DNA of 64,000 bases from an uncultured Bacteroidales bacterium (GTDB taxonomy: Bacteria; Bacteroidota; Bacteroidia; Bacteroidales; Coprobacteraceae): assembly GCA_949297285.1 (NCBI GenBank), contig CASFRL010000033.1:19808-83807 (forward strand). Reading direction: 5' to 3'. The notes beneath the pieces are model-generated. The model did no database searches. It worked only from the letters and a program-made list of their open reading frames with translations, and was not told the origin of the DNA. Position 1 is the stretch's first letter. Each line of letters begins with the position of its first letter. A program made the position numbers and the translations under genes. This document shows positions 18,605-28,010 of this stretch, in pieces.

Positions 18605-20071
18605 ATGAAAAATTTACTTTCAATTTTTATTTTTGGCATTCTGTTTTGTGCATGTACGCAACATAAGAATCCTTTAGTCGGATGGGTGAGTACAACTGCT
18701 GATTCTCTGTTTGTCCCACACTCGGATATCGTGATGCTGGAGTCTGATGATAGTACAGATGTCGAAATTTTTGTAAATAATCCTATGCAGCAAATAGACG
18801 GGTTTGGAGCTTGTTTTAATGAACTGGGATGGACATCATTGTCTGAGTTGAGCACAAAAGACAGAGAACAAATATTCAAAGATCTTTTCAGCAAAGAAGG
18901 GATGAATTTCAGTATGGGACGAATGCCGATAGGGGCAAATGACTTTTCGAGAGAGTGGTATTCCTATAATGAAACGGATAAAGACTTTGAAATGAAAAAT
19001 TTTTCGATTGCCAATGATAGAGAAACATTAATTCCGTTCATTAAATCGGCATTGGCTATTCGTCCCGATTTAAAGATATGGGCATCTCCTTGGTGTCCGC
19101 CTACGTGGATGAAGTATAATAAACATTATGCTTGTATGTATCAATCTCCGGAAACCGTACAGGAAAATCTGAAGCAATTGGGAGTCGATGATAATTTGAC
19201 GTCATTAAACCAACTGACACCCGATCAGCAAGGAGCTGAAGGAGCCGACATGTTTATTCAACAACCGGACTATTTACAAGCTTATGCACTCTATTTTAAG
19301 AAATTTATCGAGGCATACAGAACAGAAGGTATCCACATCGATATGGTTGCTCCGCAAAATGAGTTTAACTCTTGTCAAATATTCCCTTCATGTATTTGGA
19401 CCGCAGAGTCTTTGGCCCGTTTTGTCGGACAATATTTAGGCCCGGAAATGCAGAAATTAGGAGTAAAGATTTTATTCGGCACAATGGAGCGGAAAAATGA
19501 TCTGATGATCGATACCGTCATGAAAAGCGACGCCGGTAAATATATCTCGGCTATCGGATTTCAGTGGGCTGGAAAAGGAGCCATTAAAGCAATTCATGAG
19601 AAATATCCGGATTTGAAATTGATGCAGACCGAAAGCGAGTGCGGTGATGGAAAAAACAGTTGGGATTATTGCTTTTATACATGGAATTTGATGAAACATT
19701 ATTTCAGTAACGGAGCATCAGCCTATATGTATTGGAATATTTCATTGGAAGAGAACGGATTGAGTCATTGGTTTTGGCGCCAGAACTCTTTAATTTCTGT
19801 CGATAAAGAGACAAAAACATTCAAATATACTCCGGAATATTATTTGATGAAACAATTCAGCCATTTTATACAACCTGGAGCACGAAGAATCGCAATTTCG
19901 GGAAAATATGATAATTTATTGGCATTCAGAAATCCGAATAACTCGATTGTAATTGTAACCGCAAATGAAGAAAATATTGGTCGTCCTCTGAAAATAAGAA
20001 TTGGGAAATTTGTATTATCGGTCGAGTTGTCACCCCGTTCGATAAATACGTTTGTAATACCTAAGAGATAA
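18605..20071 (+). CDS. glycoside hydrolase family 30 lipoprotein (glucosylceramidase-like)
   Basis: A 488-residue secreted GH30 enzyme. The start at 18605 (MKNLLSIFIFGILFCAC) is preferred over an ATG three codons earlier. The hydrophobic segment ends in a lipobox-like FCAC, predicting a lipoprotein. After IDGFGACFNELGW, typical of GH30, come the acid/base Glu in VAPQNEFNSC and the nucleophile Glu in LMQTESECGDG, then SAYMYWNISLEENG and a C-terminal beta-sandwich. GH30 members hydrolyse beta-1,6-glucan, beta-glucosylceramide or beta-xylan; the substrate is not readable here. No SusC/SusD pair is adjacent. Confidence 0.9.
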   Translation: MKNLLSIFIFGILFCACTQHKNPLVGWVSTTADSLFVPHSDIVMLESDDSTDVEIFVNNPMQQIDGFGACFNELGWTSLSELSTKDREQIFKDLFSKEGMNFSMGRMPIGANDFSREWYSYNETDKDFEMKNFSIANDRETLIPFIKSALAIRPDLKIWASPWCPPTWMKYNKHYACMYQSPETVQENLKQLGVDDNLTSLNQLTPDQQGAEGADMFIQQPDYLQAYALYFKKFIEAYRTEGIHIDMVAPQNEFNSCQIFPSCIWTAESLARFVGQYLGPEMQKLGVKILFGTMERKNDLMIDTVMKSDAGKYISAIGFQWAGKGAIKAIHEKYPDLKLMQTESECGDGKNSWDYCFYTWNLMKHYFSNGASAYMYWNISLEENGLSHWFWRQNSLISVDKETKTFKYTPEYYLMKQFSHFIQPGARRIAISGKYDNLLAFRNPNNSIVIVTANEENIGRPLKIRIGKFVLSVELSPRSINTFVIPKR

Positions 20072-20089
20072 AATCGGATAATAAATATA

Positions 20090-20132
20090 AAAAAGACGTA
20101 CATTTAAAATTTAAGAATGCACGTCTTTTTTT
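20090..20132. terminator. bidirectional terminator between GH30 and DUF4923 genes
   Basis: AAAAAAGACGT-A-CATT pairs with AATG-C-ACGTCTTTTTT with one mismatch, and T runs lie on both strands. It separates two convergent genes. Confidence 0.8.
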
Positions 20133-20159
20133 GTATCTTGTACCGAATAGGTATCTTTC

Positions 20160-20777
20160 TTACTTGCTTAACTCAAAACCGATCAGCATACCGTCATATC
20201 CTTCGGCGACAGATCCTATTGTCTTGATTGTTGCATTATTCGATGCCGATGATATTTTAGTCAGTATTTGTAATAACTTATCAGCATTGAACAATAACAA
20301 GATGTTATTTCCCGATTTTTCTACCTTAGCTTCAGACTTTCCGATATTTATCAATCCTGCAATTTGGTATTGCAAGTCAATTTCTTGAGTCTCGGTATTT
20401 AGAGTATATATACCTTTAATATCGCGTCCCATAAATTTGTTTACGAATGTACTGTCGGCAAACGTGTAACCAAAATTTGTAGGGGTAATTCCTATTTTTT
20501 CATATATATCGGATAATTTTTCACTGATTTCATTGGCGGCTAAAGCACCTCCGGCTTTCTTTAAAAAATCATCACTTATGAAAGCACATGCCGGATTCGC
20601 ATATTTCCAAGTACCTTGCAAATCGGATTGTTTAATACCACTAACTCCCGATATCAAGTTCGATACGGCATCTTTTACGTTCGAAGAATTTAACAAGTCT
20701 TTTAATCCTTGTGCATAAGACAAAACCGATGAGCCGAATAGTAAAATGACGGCAATAAATCCAACTCTTTTTATCAT
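20160..20777 (-). CDS. DUF4923 family exported protein
   Basis: A 205-residue protein with a signal peptide (MIKRVGFIAVILLFGSSVLSYAQG). The mature part begins LKDLLNSSNVKDAVSNLISG, then DLQGTWKYANPACAFISDDFLKKAGGALAA, and resembles the Bacteroidales DUF4923 lipocalin-like family (GTWKY start, antiparallel strands to the end). It starts 16 bases after the stop of the cytidylate-kinase-like gene, so the two are likely cotranscribed. Function unknown. Confidence 0.82.
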   Translation of the reverse strand: MIKRVGFIAVILLFGSSVLSYAQGLKDLLNSSNVKDAVSNLISGVSGIKQSDLQGTWKYANPACAFISDDFLKKAGGALAANEISEKLSDIYEKIGITPTNFGYTFADSTFVNKFMGRDIKGIYTLNTETQEIDLQYQIAGLINIGKSEAKVEKSGNNILLLFNADKLLQILTKISSASNNATIKTIGSVAEGYDGMLIGFELSK

Positions 20778-20793
20778 AATAAATAGAAATTTT

Positions 20794-21417
20794 TTATTTA
20801 CTCAACTTCAGATCGATAAACCTTTTAATAAAAAGCGCCGTTTCTTCGGCTCCTAAAATAGAGGAGTCTATCGATAAATGGTAAGAGGCAGAATTTCCCC
20901 ATTCTTTATCGGTATAGAAATTATAATAAGCAGCACGACGTTTATTTATCTTTTCAGCCTTTTCAAGAGCTTCCTTTACATCAATGCCTTCTGCATTGAC
21001 GATCCTTTCTACCCGGGTTTGCATAGGAGCTTGAATAAATATATTGAAGCAATTCGGAAGATCTCTTAATATATAATCGGCACATCGCCCAACAATTACA
21101 CAAGAGTGTTCGTGGGCTATTCGCTGGATAACATTAGATTGGTATTTGAAAATATTTTCATTGCATAATGAACCGTCACTGCCGACTGTGCTTCCCAAGG
21201 ATGCCCAACTCATCGAAAGCATATGACGTAAAGACCCGGGAGCCTTTTCATCGGCTTTCTCAAAATACTCGGCATTAAGTCCACTCTCTTTCGAGGCCTC
21301 TTGTATCAACTCTTTATCATAATAAGCGATGCCGAACAGTTGTGCTAATTTTTTCCCGATTTCTCGTCCGCCGCTTCCATATTGACGACCTACGGTTATG
21401 ATAAATTTTTGCTCCAT
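20794..21417 (-). CDS. cytidylate kinase-like family protein
   Basis: A 207-residue P-loop kinase of the Cytidylate_kin2 group. The N-terminus FIITVGRQYGSGGREIGKKLA carries a variant nucleotide-binding loop, followed by YYDKELIQEASKESGL, VIVGRCADYIL and the lid region RVERIVNAEGIDVKEALEKAEKINKRRAAYYNFYTDKEWG. Members are distinct from true Cmk and their substrate is not established. It heads a two-gene operon with DUF4923. Confidence 0.85.
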   Translation of the reverse strand: MEQKFIITVGRQYGSGGREIGKKLAQLFGIAYYDKELIQEASKESGLNAEYFEKADEKAPGSLRHMLSMSWASLGSTVGSDGSLCNENIFKYQSNVIQRIAHEHSCVIVGRCADYILRDLPNCFNIFIQAPMQTRVERIVNAEGIDVKEALEKAEKINKRRAAYYNFYTDKEWGNSASYHLSIDSSILGAEETALFIKRFIDLKLSK

Positions 21418-21467
21418 GATTAATTTATTTCTTTAAATTTTGTTCATTGCTTTCTAAAAAGCAGTAA

Positions 21468-21475
21468 CAAATTTA
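21468..21475 (-). promoter_or_regulatory. -7 element for the cytidylate kinase-like gene
   Basis: Read on the minus strand, TAAATTTG matches TAnnTTTG about 50 bases before the start codon at 21417. Confidence 0.5.
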
Positions 21476-21738
21476 CGAAGATTAATCAGAAATGATACTT
21501 TATGATCGGATAAATTTTTATTCTTCAACTTTCCTTTGTTATTTTAATAATTTTTTGATAAGAGTTGATATATCACATTTAAATATTGCAGGCGATTATG
21601 GTAATTTTTTATAATACTTTCATATTCCCGACAATAGTGCAATGAATAAGTTCGAAAAATAAAGGTTACAATAACAAAAAGGCAATGAATCATGATTTTG
21701 TTTGTTTACAAGAAAGAAAAAGCTATAAAATATGATAT

Positions 21739-21758
21739 TAGAATAAAATTTTATTCTA
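21739..21758. promoter_or_regulatory. perfect 20-bp palindrome over the -33 region of the TPR gene promoter
   Basis: TAGAATAAAA is followed directly by its reverse complement TTTTATTCTA. Its right edge is 9 bases before the -7 element at 21768, so it covers the -33 zone. The position fits an operator for a dimeric regulator; a chance AT palindrome is the alternative. Confidence 0.5.
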
Positions 21759-21767
21759 CAAAATCCC

Positions 21768-21775
21768 TAAATTTG
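21768..21775 (+). promoter_or_regulatory. -7 element of the TPR gene promoter
   Basis: TAAATTTG matches TAnnTTTG. Transcription would start near 21782, leaving a ~177-base leader before the TPR gene at 21959. The rest of the 21418-21958 gap holds only the minus promoter, the palindrome and a possible 11-codon upstream ORF. Confidence 0.55.
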
Positions 21776-21827
21776 CAACTTTAATGCAGTCAAATAGGTT
21801 TTTAGTGCATTTAAAATAAAAATTATT

Positions 21828-21863
21828 ATGAAAACGTCAGTTCGAGAGATGACATTATTTTGA
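21828..21863 (+). other. possible 11-codon upstream ORF in the TPR gene leader
   Basis: ATG at 21828 reads MKTSVREMTLF and stops at 21861. Moving to the -1 frame just before the stop would continue ILIELPIATFL and stop at 21890. It lies within the predicted leader. No codon or conservation evidence is available, so this is tentative. Confidence 0.25.
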
Positions 21864-21958
21864 TCGAGCTGCCTATTGCAACTTTTTTATGAGGCATCGA
21901 AAGATTTTGCAATAAAGCCTTTATCATAAAAAACATAAATAAAAAGAAATATCGAAGA

Positions 21959-24097
21959 ATGAATATACGGTTCCCTTATATAATATCTTTAAAAAAGATT
22001 ATTTTACTGCTTTTCGGAATAATATGTTCGCTTATTTCACTTCACGCACAATTGAATACAGAACGTGTAATGAATATTGGGCGAAATGCGCTCTACTTTG
22101 AAGACTATATACTCTCGATACAATATTTCAATCAGGTCATAAAAGTTAAACCGTATATGGCAGAGCCTTATTTTTATAGAGCTGCCGCCAAATTGAGTTT
22201 AGAGGATTTCAGCGGAGCCGAAGAGGATTGTAATTTGTGTATCGAACGTAACCCTTTCATTACAGGTGCATATCAGGTTCGGGGAATTGCCCGTCAGAAT
22301 TTAGGCGATTATCAAGGTGCTATCGATGATTATAACGAAGGATTGAAATATGCACCCGAAGACCGGGTCTTTTTAGGAAACAAGGCAATAGCAGAGGTGC
22401 AATTAAAAAAATATGATGATGCCGAAAAGAGTTTTGAAAAACTCATCGAAACACACCCTTCCTATTACAACGGATATCTGAGCCGAAGCCAGTTCTGGCT
22501 GGAAAGGAAAGATACGTTAAAGGCAATTCAGGATATAGACAAAGCCATATCGTTAGACAAACATCTTTCTTATGCGTACGCACAACGGGCTATTATAAAG
22601 TTTCAATATACAAAAGATTATCAAGATGCTTTGAACGACATGAACGAAGCTTTACGGCTCGATCCCAATATGTCTGCATATTATATCAATAGAGCATTGA
22701 TAAAATACCACCTCGACGATTTAAGGGGGACAATGGCCGATTATGATAGAGTTATAGAAATCGATCCCAACAATTTGATGGCTCATTATAATCGGGGATT
22801 ATTGAGAGCACAAGTGGGAGAAAGAAACAAAGCGATAGAAGATTTTGCTTTTGTGTTGAAATATGAACCGGATAATTATTTTGCATATTATAATCGTGCA
22901 GTACTGTATGACGAACTGGGGAATTACAGAGCGGCGATTAAAGATTATGATAAAGTCTTAGATCAATATCCGGATTTTTATTCGGGATACTATGCTCGAT
23001 CTGAAGCCAAACGAAAATCCGGTGATATTTCCGGAGGAAAATCGGATTATCAAAAAGCTATAAATTTATATGAGCAGCAGAAAAAGCAGAGAAATACGAA
23101 CGATAATGATACCGAGCTTGCTGACAATATAGCTTCTGAGAATAACGAAACGGACAAAGATCCGGAAAAGGTGCGCAAAGAATCGGACAAGAATATAAAT
23201 AAATTCGATCGGTTGCTGGTTGCAGACAATACCGATATGAAGAGCAAATATACCAATGAGATAAGAGGTCGAGTGCAAGATAAAAACTTTAACATAGAAA
23301 TCGCACCGGCATTTGTCCTTTCTTATTACGAAAAACCGGATCAACTAAAACCTACTGTCTCCTTTGTCGCTGAAGTAGAAAATTTAAATAGGGCTAAAAT
23401 ATTGCCGTATAAAGTTTTATTGACGAATGCCGAGCTTGCATTGGATTCGGCTAAGATCAATAAACATTTTGTATCGATCAATGATTATTCTAAATTGATA
23501 GAGATAAATCCGCGTAATGCTGTACCGTATTTTGGAAGAGCTATCGATTTTATGCTGATACAGGATTTTGCCAGTTCTTTAGATGATCTTAACCGTGTAA
23601 TACAGTTGAGTGATAATTTTGTATTAGCTTATTTCATGCGAGCCGTAGTTCGATTTAAACAAATTGAGTATGAAACCTATACAAAAGATTTCGATTCTCC
23701 GAACAACCGGACTTTTCCGGAAGCATTCGGCATGTCGAAAAAGACGTCCTCTTCAATATTGTCATCCAATTTGTCCCCGGATAAAAACAAATCTTTCGGA
23801 ATAGATTATGAAATGGTCTTGCGTGATTATGATAAAGTCATAGAGTTAGCGCCACAATTTGTATATGCTTATTATAACCGGGCAAACGTCAGATGTGCCC
23901 AGAAAGATTTCAAGGCAGCATTAGCCGATTACAATGAAGCGATTCGTTTACGTCCCGATTTCTCAGATGCCTATTTTAACAGAGGATTGGTATATGTCTT
24001 TTTAGGTGAAACACAAAAAGGTATTGCAGATTTGAGCAAAGCCGGAGAATTAGGAATCGTTTCTGCATACAATGTTATTAAAAGATTGAGCGATTAA
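21959..24097 (+). CDS. tetratricopeptide repeat protein
   Basis: A 712-residue protein with a signal or anchor segment (about 10-30, IILLLFGIICSLISLHAQ). TPR repeats follow from about residue 35 to 375 (MAEPYFYRAAAKLSLEDFSGAEEDCN..., YNRGLLRAQVGERNKAIEDFAFVLKYEPDNYFAYYNRAVLYDELGNYRAAIKDYDKVL). A charged Asn/Asp/Lys-rich linker spans about 375-440. A second repeat block runs to the end (VYAYYNRANVRCAQKDFKAALADYNEAIRLRPDFSDAYFNRGLVYVFLGETQKGI). Export to the periplasm and a protein-scaffolding role are inferred from the repeats. It has its own promoter. Confidence 0.88.
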   Translation: MNIRFPYIISLKKIILLLFGIICSLISLHAQLNTERVMNIGRNALYFEDYILSIQYFNQVIKVKPYMAEPYFYRAAAKLSLEDFSGAEEDCNLCIERNPFITGAYQVRGIARQNLGDYQGAIDDYNEGLKYAPEDRVFLGNKAIAEVQLKKYDDAEKSFEKLIETHPSYYNGYLSRSQFWLERKDTLKAIQDIDKAISLDKHLSYAYAQRAIIKFQYTKDYQDALNDMNEALRLDPNMSAYYINRALIKYHLDDLRGTMADYDRVIEIDPNNLMAHYNRGLLRAQVGERNKAIEDFAFVLKYEPDNYFAYYNRAVLYDELGNYRAAIKDYDKVLDQYPDFYSGYYARSEAKRKSGDISGGKSDYQKAINLYEQQKKQRNTNDNDTELADNIASENNETDKDPEKVRKESDKNINKFDRLLVADNTDMKSKYTNEIRGRVQDKNFNIEIAPAFVLSYYEKPDQLKPTVSFVAEVENLNRAKILPYKVLLTNAELALDSAKINKHFVSINDYSKLIEINPRNAVPYFGRAIDFMLIQDFASSLDDLNRVIQLSDNFVLAYFMRAVVRFKQIEYETYTKDFDSPNNRTFPEAFGMSKKTSSSILSSNLSPDKNKSFGIDYEMVLRDYDKVIELAPQFVYAYYNRANVRCAQKDFKAALADYNEAIRLRPDFSDAYFNRGLVYVFLGETQKGIADLSKAGELGIVSAYNVIKRLSD

Positions 24098-24287
24098 GAA
24101 AGACGGCGAATTGTCAGTAATTAAGAAATTGCAAATTCTTTTTTTTTGATGTGTTCGGCAATTTGCGTCAAGAGAAAAATACCACTTTTCTTTATCGTTT
24201 TTTATGATGTCTGGCAAATCGAACAATCTATAATCATACTTAAATCATTTTCTTAAGAAAAGGATTCTTCAATATTAAAATAATTAT

Positions 24288-24295
24288 TACTTTTG
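24288..24295 (+). promoter_or_regulatory. -7 element of the thrS operon promoter
   Basis: TACTTTTG matches TAnnTTTG. A 14-bp palindrome (TTTTCTTAAGAAAA, 24248-24261) lies about 26 bases upstream. The predicted start near 24302 gives a ~110-base leader before thrS. Nothing else is seen in the 24098-24412 gap apart from the leader hairpin. Confidence 0.55.
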
Positions 24296-24308
24296 TGCTC
24301 TTGATAAA

Positions 24309-24330
24309 ATAACTCTTGAAAAAGAGTTAT
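24309..24330 (+). promoter_or_regulatory. leader hairpin with GAAA tetraloop upstream of thrS
   Basis: ATAACTCTT and AAGAGTTAT form a perfect 9-bp stem closed by GAAA, placed at the predicted 5' end of the thrS-infC-rpmI-rplT transcript. It is followed by A residues, not T, so it is not a terminator. It may stabilise the mRNA or take part in control; no T-box features are seen. Confidence 0.5.
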
Positions 24331-24412
24331 AGAAAAAAAATTATAAAAACAATTGTAACATTTTGCGTGTTGTATTGCACATGTTGCTACACGCGACAAG
24401 AAAGCAAAGATT

Positions 24413-26353
24413 ATGATAAAAATAACTTTTCCCGATCAATCGGTTAAAGAATTTGCCAAGGGCACTACTCCGTTACAGATAGCCGAAAGTATTAGCCCCC
24501 GATTGGCACAAGATGTTCTCGCTGCATCGGTAAACGGGCAGGAGTGGGACATCTCTCGTCCCATAAATGAAGATGCGACAATAAAATTGTTTAAATGGGA
24601 CGACCCTGAAGGTAAACACGCATTCTGGCACTCTTCAGCGCACTTATTGGCAGAAGCTTTGCAAGAATTGTATCCTGGCATTAAATTCGGAATCGGTCCG
24701 GCAATCGAAAACGGGTTCTATTACGATGTAGATCCCGGTGAAGCAACGATTAAGGAAGGTGATTTTGCTACTATCGAAGCAAAAATGGCCGAACTCGTTG
24801 CCAAAAAAGAGCCGATTGTCCGTCAAGATATATCCAAGGCCGATGCCTTGAAGATGTTTGGAGACCGGAATGAAGAATATAAAGTAGAATTGATTTCTGA
24901 GTTGGAAGACGGAACGATCTCTACCTATACACAAGGAAACTTTACCGATCTTTGTCGGGGTCCGCATTTACCGAATACCGCACCCATAAAGGCGATCAAA
25001 ATAACATCACTTGCCGGTGCATATTGGCGTGGAGATGAAAAACGTCATCAACTAACTCGTATCTACGGTATCTCTTTCCCTAAAAAGAAAATGCTGGATG
25101 AATATCTGGCGTTGATGGAAGAAGCCAAGAAACGCGATCATCGGAAAATCGGAAAAGAACTTGAATTGTTTACTTTCTCTCCGGCCGTAGGGCAGGGATT
25201 GCCATTGTGGCTTCCGAAAGGAGCGCTTTTGCGTGACCGCCTCGAAAATTTCCTGCGCCGCATTCAAAAACGATTTGGATATCAACAGGTAATAACTCCG
25301 CATATCGGAAATAAGTTATTATATGTAACATCTGGTCATTATGCCAAATATGGGAAAGATTCTTTTCAACCGATCCACACTCCAGAAGAAGGCGAAGAAT
25401 TTTTATTGAAACCGATGAACTGCCCGCATCATTGCGAAATATATAAGGCATTCCCTCGTTCGTATAAAGAATTGCCTTTGCGGTTTGCCGAATTCGGTAC
25501 CGTATATCGCTATGAACAAAGCGGAGAATTGCATGGATTGACGAGGGTAAGAGGCTTTACTCAAGACGATGCTCATATTTTCTGCCGTCCCGACCAATTG
25601 AAAGACGAGTTCTTAAAAGTAATGGACATAATTTTCATTATTTTCAAAGCCCTCGATTTTAAGAATTTTGAAGCTCAAATTTCTTTACGTGATCCGAATA
25701 ATCGGGATAAATATATCGGCTCTGATGAAAATTGGGAAAAAGCCGAACGTGCAATCGTCGAAGCTTGCCAGGAAAAAGGACTGAATGCCCGGGTAGAATT
25801 GGGCGAAGCCGCTTTCTATGGACCGAAACTTGACTTTATGGTAAAAGACGCTATCGGACGTCGTTGGCAATTGGGAACAATCCAAGTCGACTATAATCTG
25901 CCGGAACGTTTCGAACTTGAATATACGGGAAGCGATAATCAGAAACATCGTCCGGTCATGATACACCGTGCACCTTTCGGATCGATGGAGCGTTTTGTCG
26001 CTGTACTTATCGAACACACAGCCGGAAAATTCCCATTATGGCTGACCCCGGAACAAGTCGTCGTGATGCCGATCAGTGAAAAATTCAACGATTATGCCCA
26101 TAAAGTCGCTGCACAGCTCGAAATGCAAGATATACGAACGACTGTGGACGATCGAAATGAAAAAATCGGACGGAAAATACGGGATAATGAATTGAAAAGA
26201 ATTCCTTATTTGCTGATTGTCGGAGAAAAAGAAGAACAAAATGACGAAGTTTCTGTAAGAAAACAGGGTGAAGGTGATAAAGGTTCGATGAAAATTACTA
26301 CCTTTGCCGAGCTTCTGACTGAAGAAGTTGAAAAAATGATAACCCAATGGTAA
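24413..26353 (+). CDS. thrS: threonine-tRNA ligase
   Basis: Charges tRNA-Thr. 646 residues, the full class II enzyme. The N-terminal TGS domain is at about 1-62 ([27 protein letters not shown]). The editing domain has [11 protein letters not shown] with the HxxxH pattern. The catalytic core shows [23 protein letters not shown] (zinc ligand Cys), [35 protein letters not shown] and [13 protein letters not shown]. The anticodon-binding domain runs from about 545 to the end ([22 protein letters not shown]). infC starts 4 bases after the stop, so they share a transcript. Confidence 0.97.
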   Translation: MIKITFPDQSVKEFAKGTTPLQIAESISPRLAQDVLAASVNGQEWDISRPINEDATIKLFKWDDPEGKHAFWHSSAHLLAEALQELYPGIKFGIGPAIENGFYYDVDPGEATIKEGDFATIEAKMAELVAKKEPIVRQDISKADALKMFGDRNEEYKVELISELEDGTISTYTQGNFTDLCRGPHLPNTAPIKAIKITSLAGAYWRGDEKRHQLTRIYGISFPKKKMLDEYLALMEEAKKRDHRKIGKELELFTFSPAVGQGLPLWLPKGALLRDRLENFLRRIQKRFGYQQVITPHIGNKLLYVTSGHYAKYGKDSFQPIHTPEEGEEFLLKPMNCPHHCEIYKAFPRSYKELPLRFAEFGTVYRYEQSGELHGLTRVRGFTQDDAHIFCRPDQLKDEFLKVMDIIFIIFKALDFKNFEAQISLRDPNNRDKYIGSDENWEKAERAIVEACQEKGLNARVELGEAAFYGPKLDFMVKDAIGRRWQLGTIQVDYNLPERFELEYTGSDNQKHRPVMIHRAPFGSMERFVAVLIEHTAGKFPLWLTPEQVVVMPISEKFNDYAHKVAAQLEMQDIRTTVDDRNEKIGRKIRDNELKRIPYLLIVGEKEEQNDEVSVRKQGEGDKGSMKITTFAELLTEEVEKMITQW

Positions 26354-26357
26354 TTGA

Positions 26358-26927
26358 ATGGAGAAAAAAAACAATTTAGGAGTAAACAAAGACTTCCCTT
26401 CCAAAAAGAATGAGGGAATGAAAGATTTGTACCGCACCAATGAAAAAATCAGAGTAAAAGAAGTTCGATTGGTGGGAGAAAATGTAGAACAAGGGGTCTA
26501 TTCTATTCAGGATGCTTTGCAGATTGCCGAAGATCAAGGACTTGATCTTGTGGAAATTTCTCCAAATGCGGTTCCTCCTGTTTGCCGGATTACGGATTAT
26601 CAGAAATTCCTTTATCAGCAGAAAAAACGACTGAAAGAACAAAAAGCGAAATCGACAAAAGTCGTCGTAAAGGAGATACGTTTCGGACCACAAACCGATG
26701 ACCATGATTATAATTTTAAATTAAAGCATGCAAAAGGTTTTCTTGAAGAAGGAGCAAAAGTCAAGGCGTATGTCTTTTTCAAAGGTCGTTCTATATTATT
26801 CAAAGAACAGGGAGAAGTCCTTCTGCTTCGGTTTGCCAATGATTTAGAAGATTATGGCCGGGTAGAGCAGTTGCCTGTTCTTGAAGGTAAACGCATGATT
26901 ATCATGCTTACACCTAAGAAAAAATAA
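26358..26927 (+). CDS. infC: translation initiation factor IF-3
   Basis: IF-3 binds the 30S subunit and proofreads start-codon selection. 189 residues, with the N-terminal domain ([60 protein letters not shown]), the Lys-rich linker and the C-terminal domain ([40 protein letters not shown]). The ATG at 26358 follows thrS by 4 bases, giving ~25 residues before the conserved start. An internal ATG ([10 protein letters not shown]) is an alternative start. Confidence 0.95.
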   Translation: MEKKNNLGVNKDFPSKKNEGMKDLYRTNEKIRVKEVRLVGENVEQGVYSIQDALQIAEDQGLDLVEISPNAVPPVCRITDYQKFLYQQKKRLKEQKAKSTKVVVKEIRFGPQTDDHDYNFKLKHAKGFLEEGAKVKAYVFFKGRSILFKEQGEVLLLRFANDLEDYGRVEQLPVLEGKRMIIMLTPKKK

Positions 26928-26987
26928 AAAAATTGAGGTAACTCAATCATATAAATAACAGTAATAAGTAAATTAAAATTTAGCAAA

Positions 26988-27185
26988 ATGCCAAAGATGA
27001 AAACTAACTCCGGTGCCAAAAAAAGGTTCGTCCTTACCGGATCAGGAAAAATCAAAAGAAAACATGCTTTCAAAAGTCACATTCTGACGAAGAAGACTAA
27101 AAAACAAAAAAGAAATCTTACTCACTTTACACTTGTATCTTCTGCAGATATCAATAATGTAAAAGAGTTATTGTGCATGAAATAA
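26988..27185 (+). CDS. rpmI: 50S ribosomal protein L35
   Basis: A 65-residue basic ribosomal protein of the large subunit. [44 protein letters not shown] is the standard L35 sequence. It lies between infC and rplT as in most bacteria. Confidence 0.97.
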   Translation: MPKMKTNSGAKKRFVLTGSGKIKRKHAFKSHILTKKTKKQKRNLTHFTLVSSADINNVKELLCMK

Positions 27186-27297
27186 GGCCATTGATTTTTT
27201 AAAACAAAAAGCGAGTTTAAAATTTTATTAACCGAATGTTGTAGCTTAAAGATCATTCCGTGAGGAAGTGACGCTAACATTCAAAACAAGTAAAACT

Positions 27298-27648
27298 ATG
27301 CCAAGATCAGTAAATCACGTTGCTTCAAGAGCAAAAAGAAAGAAAATTTTAAAATTAACCAGAGGTTACTATGGTTCTAGAAAAAATGTTTGGACCGTAG
27401 CCAAAAATACATGGGAAAAAGGTTTAACCTATGCTTACCGTGACCGCAAAGCTAAAAAACGCGAGTTCAGAGCATTGTGGATTCAACGTATTAATGCCGC
27501 TGCCCGTTTGGAAGGAATGTCTTATTCTAAACTAATGGGAGCTTTACATAAAGCAGGTATCGAAATCAATCGTAAAGTGCTTGCTGATTTAGCTATGAAT
27601 AATAACGAAGCATTCAAAGCTATTGTAGAACAGGCAAAAAAGGCTTAA
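27298..27648 (+). CDS. rplT: 50S ribosomal protein L20
   Basis: A 116-residue large-subunit protein that organises 23S rRNA early in assembly. The ATG at 27298 ([26 protein letters not shown]) is the conserved start; the open frame reaches a GTG at 27268 that adds residues not seen in L20. [41 protein letters not shown] is conserved. It ends the thrS operon and is followed at once by a strong terminator. Confidence 0.97.
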   Translation: MPRSVNHVASRAKRKKILKLTRGYYGSRKNVWTVAKNTWEKGLTYAYRDRKAKKREFRALWIQRINAAARLEGMSYSKLMGALHKAGIEINRKVLADLAMNNNEAFKAIVEQAKKA

Positions 27649-27670
27649 ATACCAATATTCAACATAAAAA

Positions 27671-27705
27671 AATAAGGTTTCTTAAGTAAGAAGCCTTATT
27701 TTTTA
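27671..27705 (+). terminator. terminator of the thrS-infC-rpmI-rplT operon
   Basis: AATAAGG...CCTTATT (27671-27677/27694-27700) with an inner TTCTT/AAGAA stem and an AAGT loop, followed by a T run, 22 bases after the rplT stop. Confidence 0.85.
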
Positions 27706-27714
27706 TCTGAAAAG

Positions 27715-27745
27715 TTTGATTATTGAATGACTTTCACTATATTTG
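27715..27745 (+). promoter_or_regulatory. promoter of the 6S-like RNA gene
   Basis: TTTG at 27715-27718 and TATATTTG at 27738-27745 match the -33 and -7 elements exactly, with a 19-base spacer. This is the best-matching promoter noted in the window and it faces the RNA gene. Confidence 0.75.
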
Positions 27746-27751
27746 TAATAC

Positions 27752-27990
27752 TGAAAGTTGGTTAAGACATAAGGTTGCATCCTAGTAGATTGGGAAACTC
27801 ATCAAATCTTATGAAATACCGAGAACTAAGCTTTCTCTTCTAATGGCGGGCCACGCCGAGAGGTATGCATTTATGCACGGTGGATTACAAAAGAAGGGGG
27901 CACTCAAATCCTGTTATTCGGAGTTTCATCGCATCCTAAGATGCAACCTTTCTTTATAAAAGGCAGACCATTCAAGGGTTTGCCTTTATT
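27752..27990 (+). ncRNA. ssrS: 6S-like RNA (Bacteroidales-1 RNA)
   Basis: A non-coding gene with its own consensus promoter and terminator and no ORF. The core is closed by a perfect 11-bp stem (27771-27781 AAGGTTGCATC with 27940-27950 GATGCAACCTT). A second stem pairs GAAACTC (27794-27800) with GAGTTTC (27921-27927), giving a long rod with internal bulges and small hairpins (GGCG-GGCCA-CGCC and GCAT-TT-ATGC). The position just after rplT and the size match the Bacteroidales-1 motif, regarded as the 6S RNA of this order, which binds RNA polymerase. The family call comes from position and shape, not from a covariance search. Exact ends are estimates. Confidence 0.7.
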
Positions 27991-27992
27991 TA
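27958..27992 (+). terminator. terminator of the 6S-like RNA gene
   Basis: AAAGGCA (27959-27965) pairs with TGCCTTT (27981-27987), with further pairing inside, followed by a T-rich stretch. Confidence 0.75.
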
Positions 27993-28010
27993 TATATATT
28001 CTATGGGAAA

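Noticed and set aside
24098..24412. T-box riboswitch upstream of thrS
   Set aside because: No T-box core sequence, specifier loop or antiterminator was recognised; only a simple hairpin is present.
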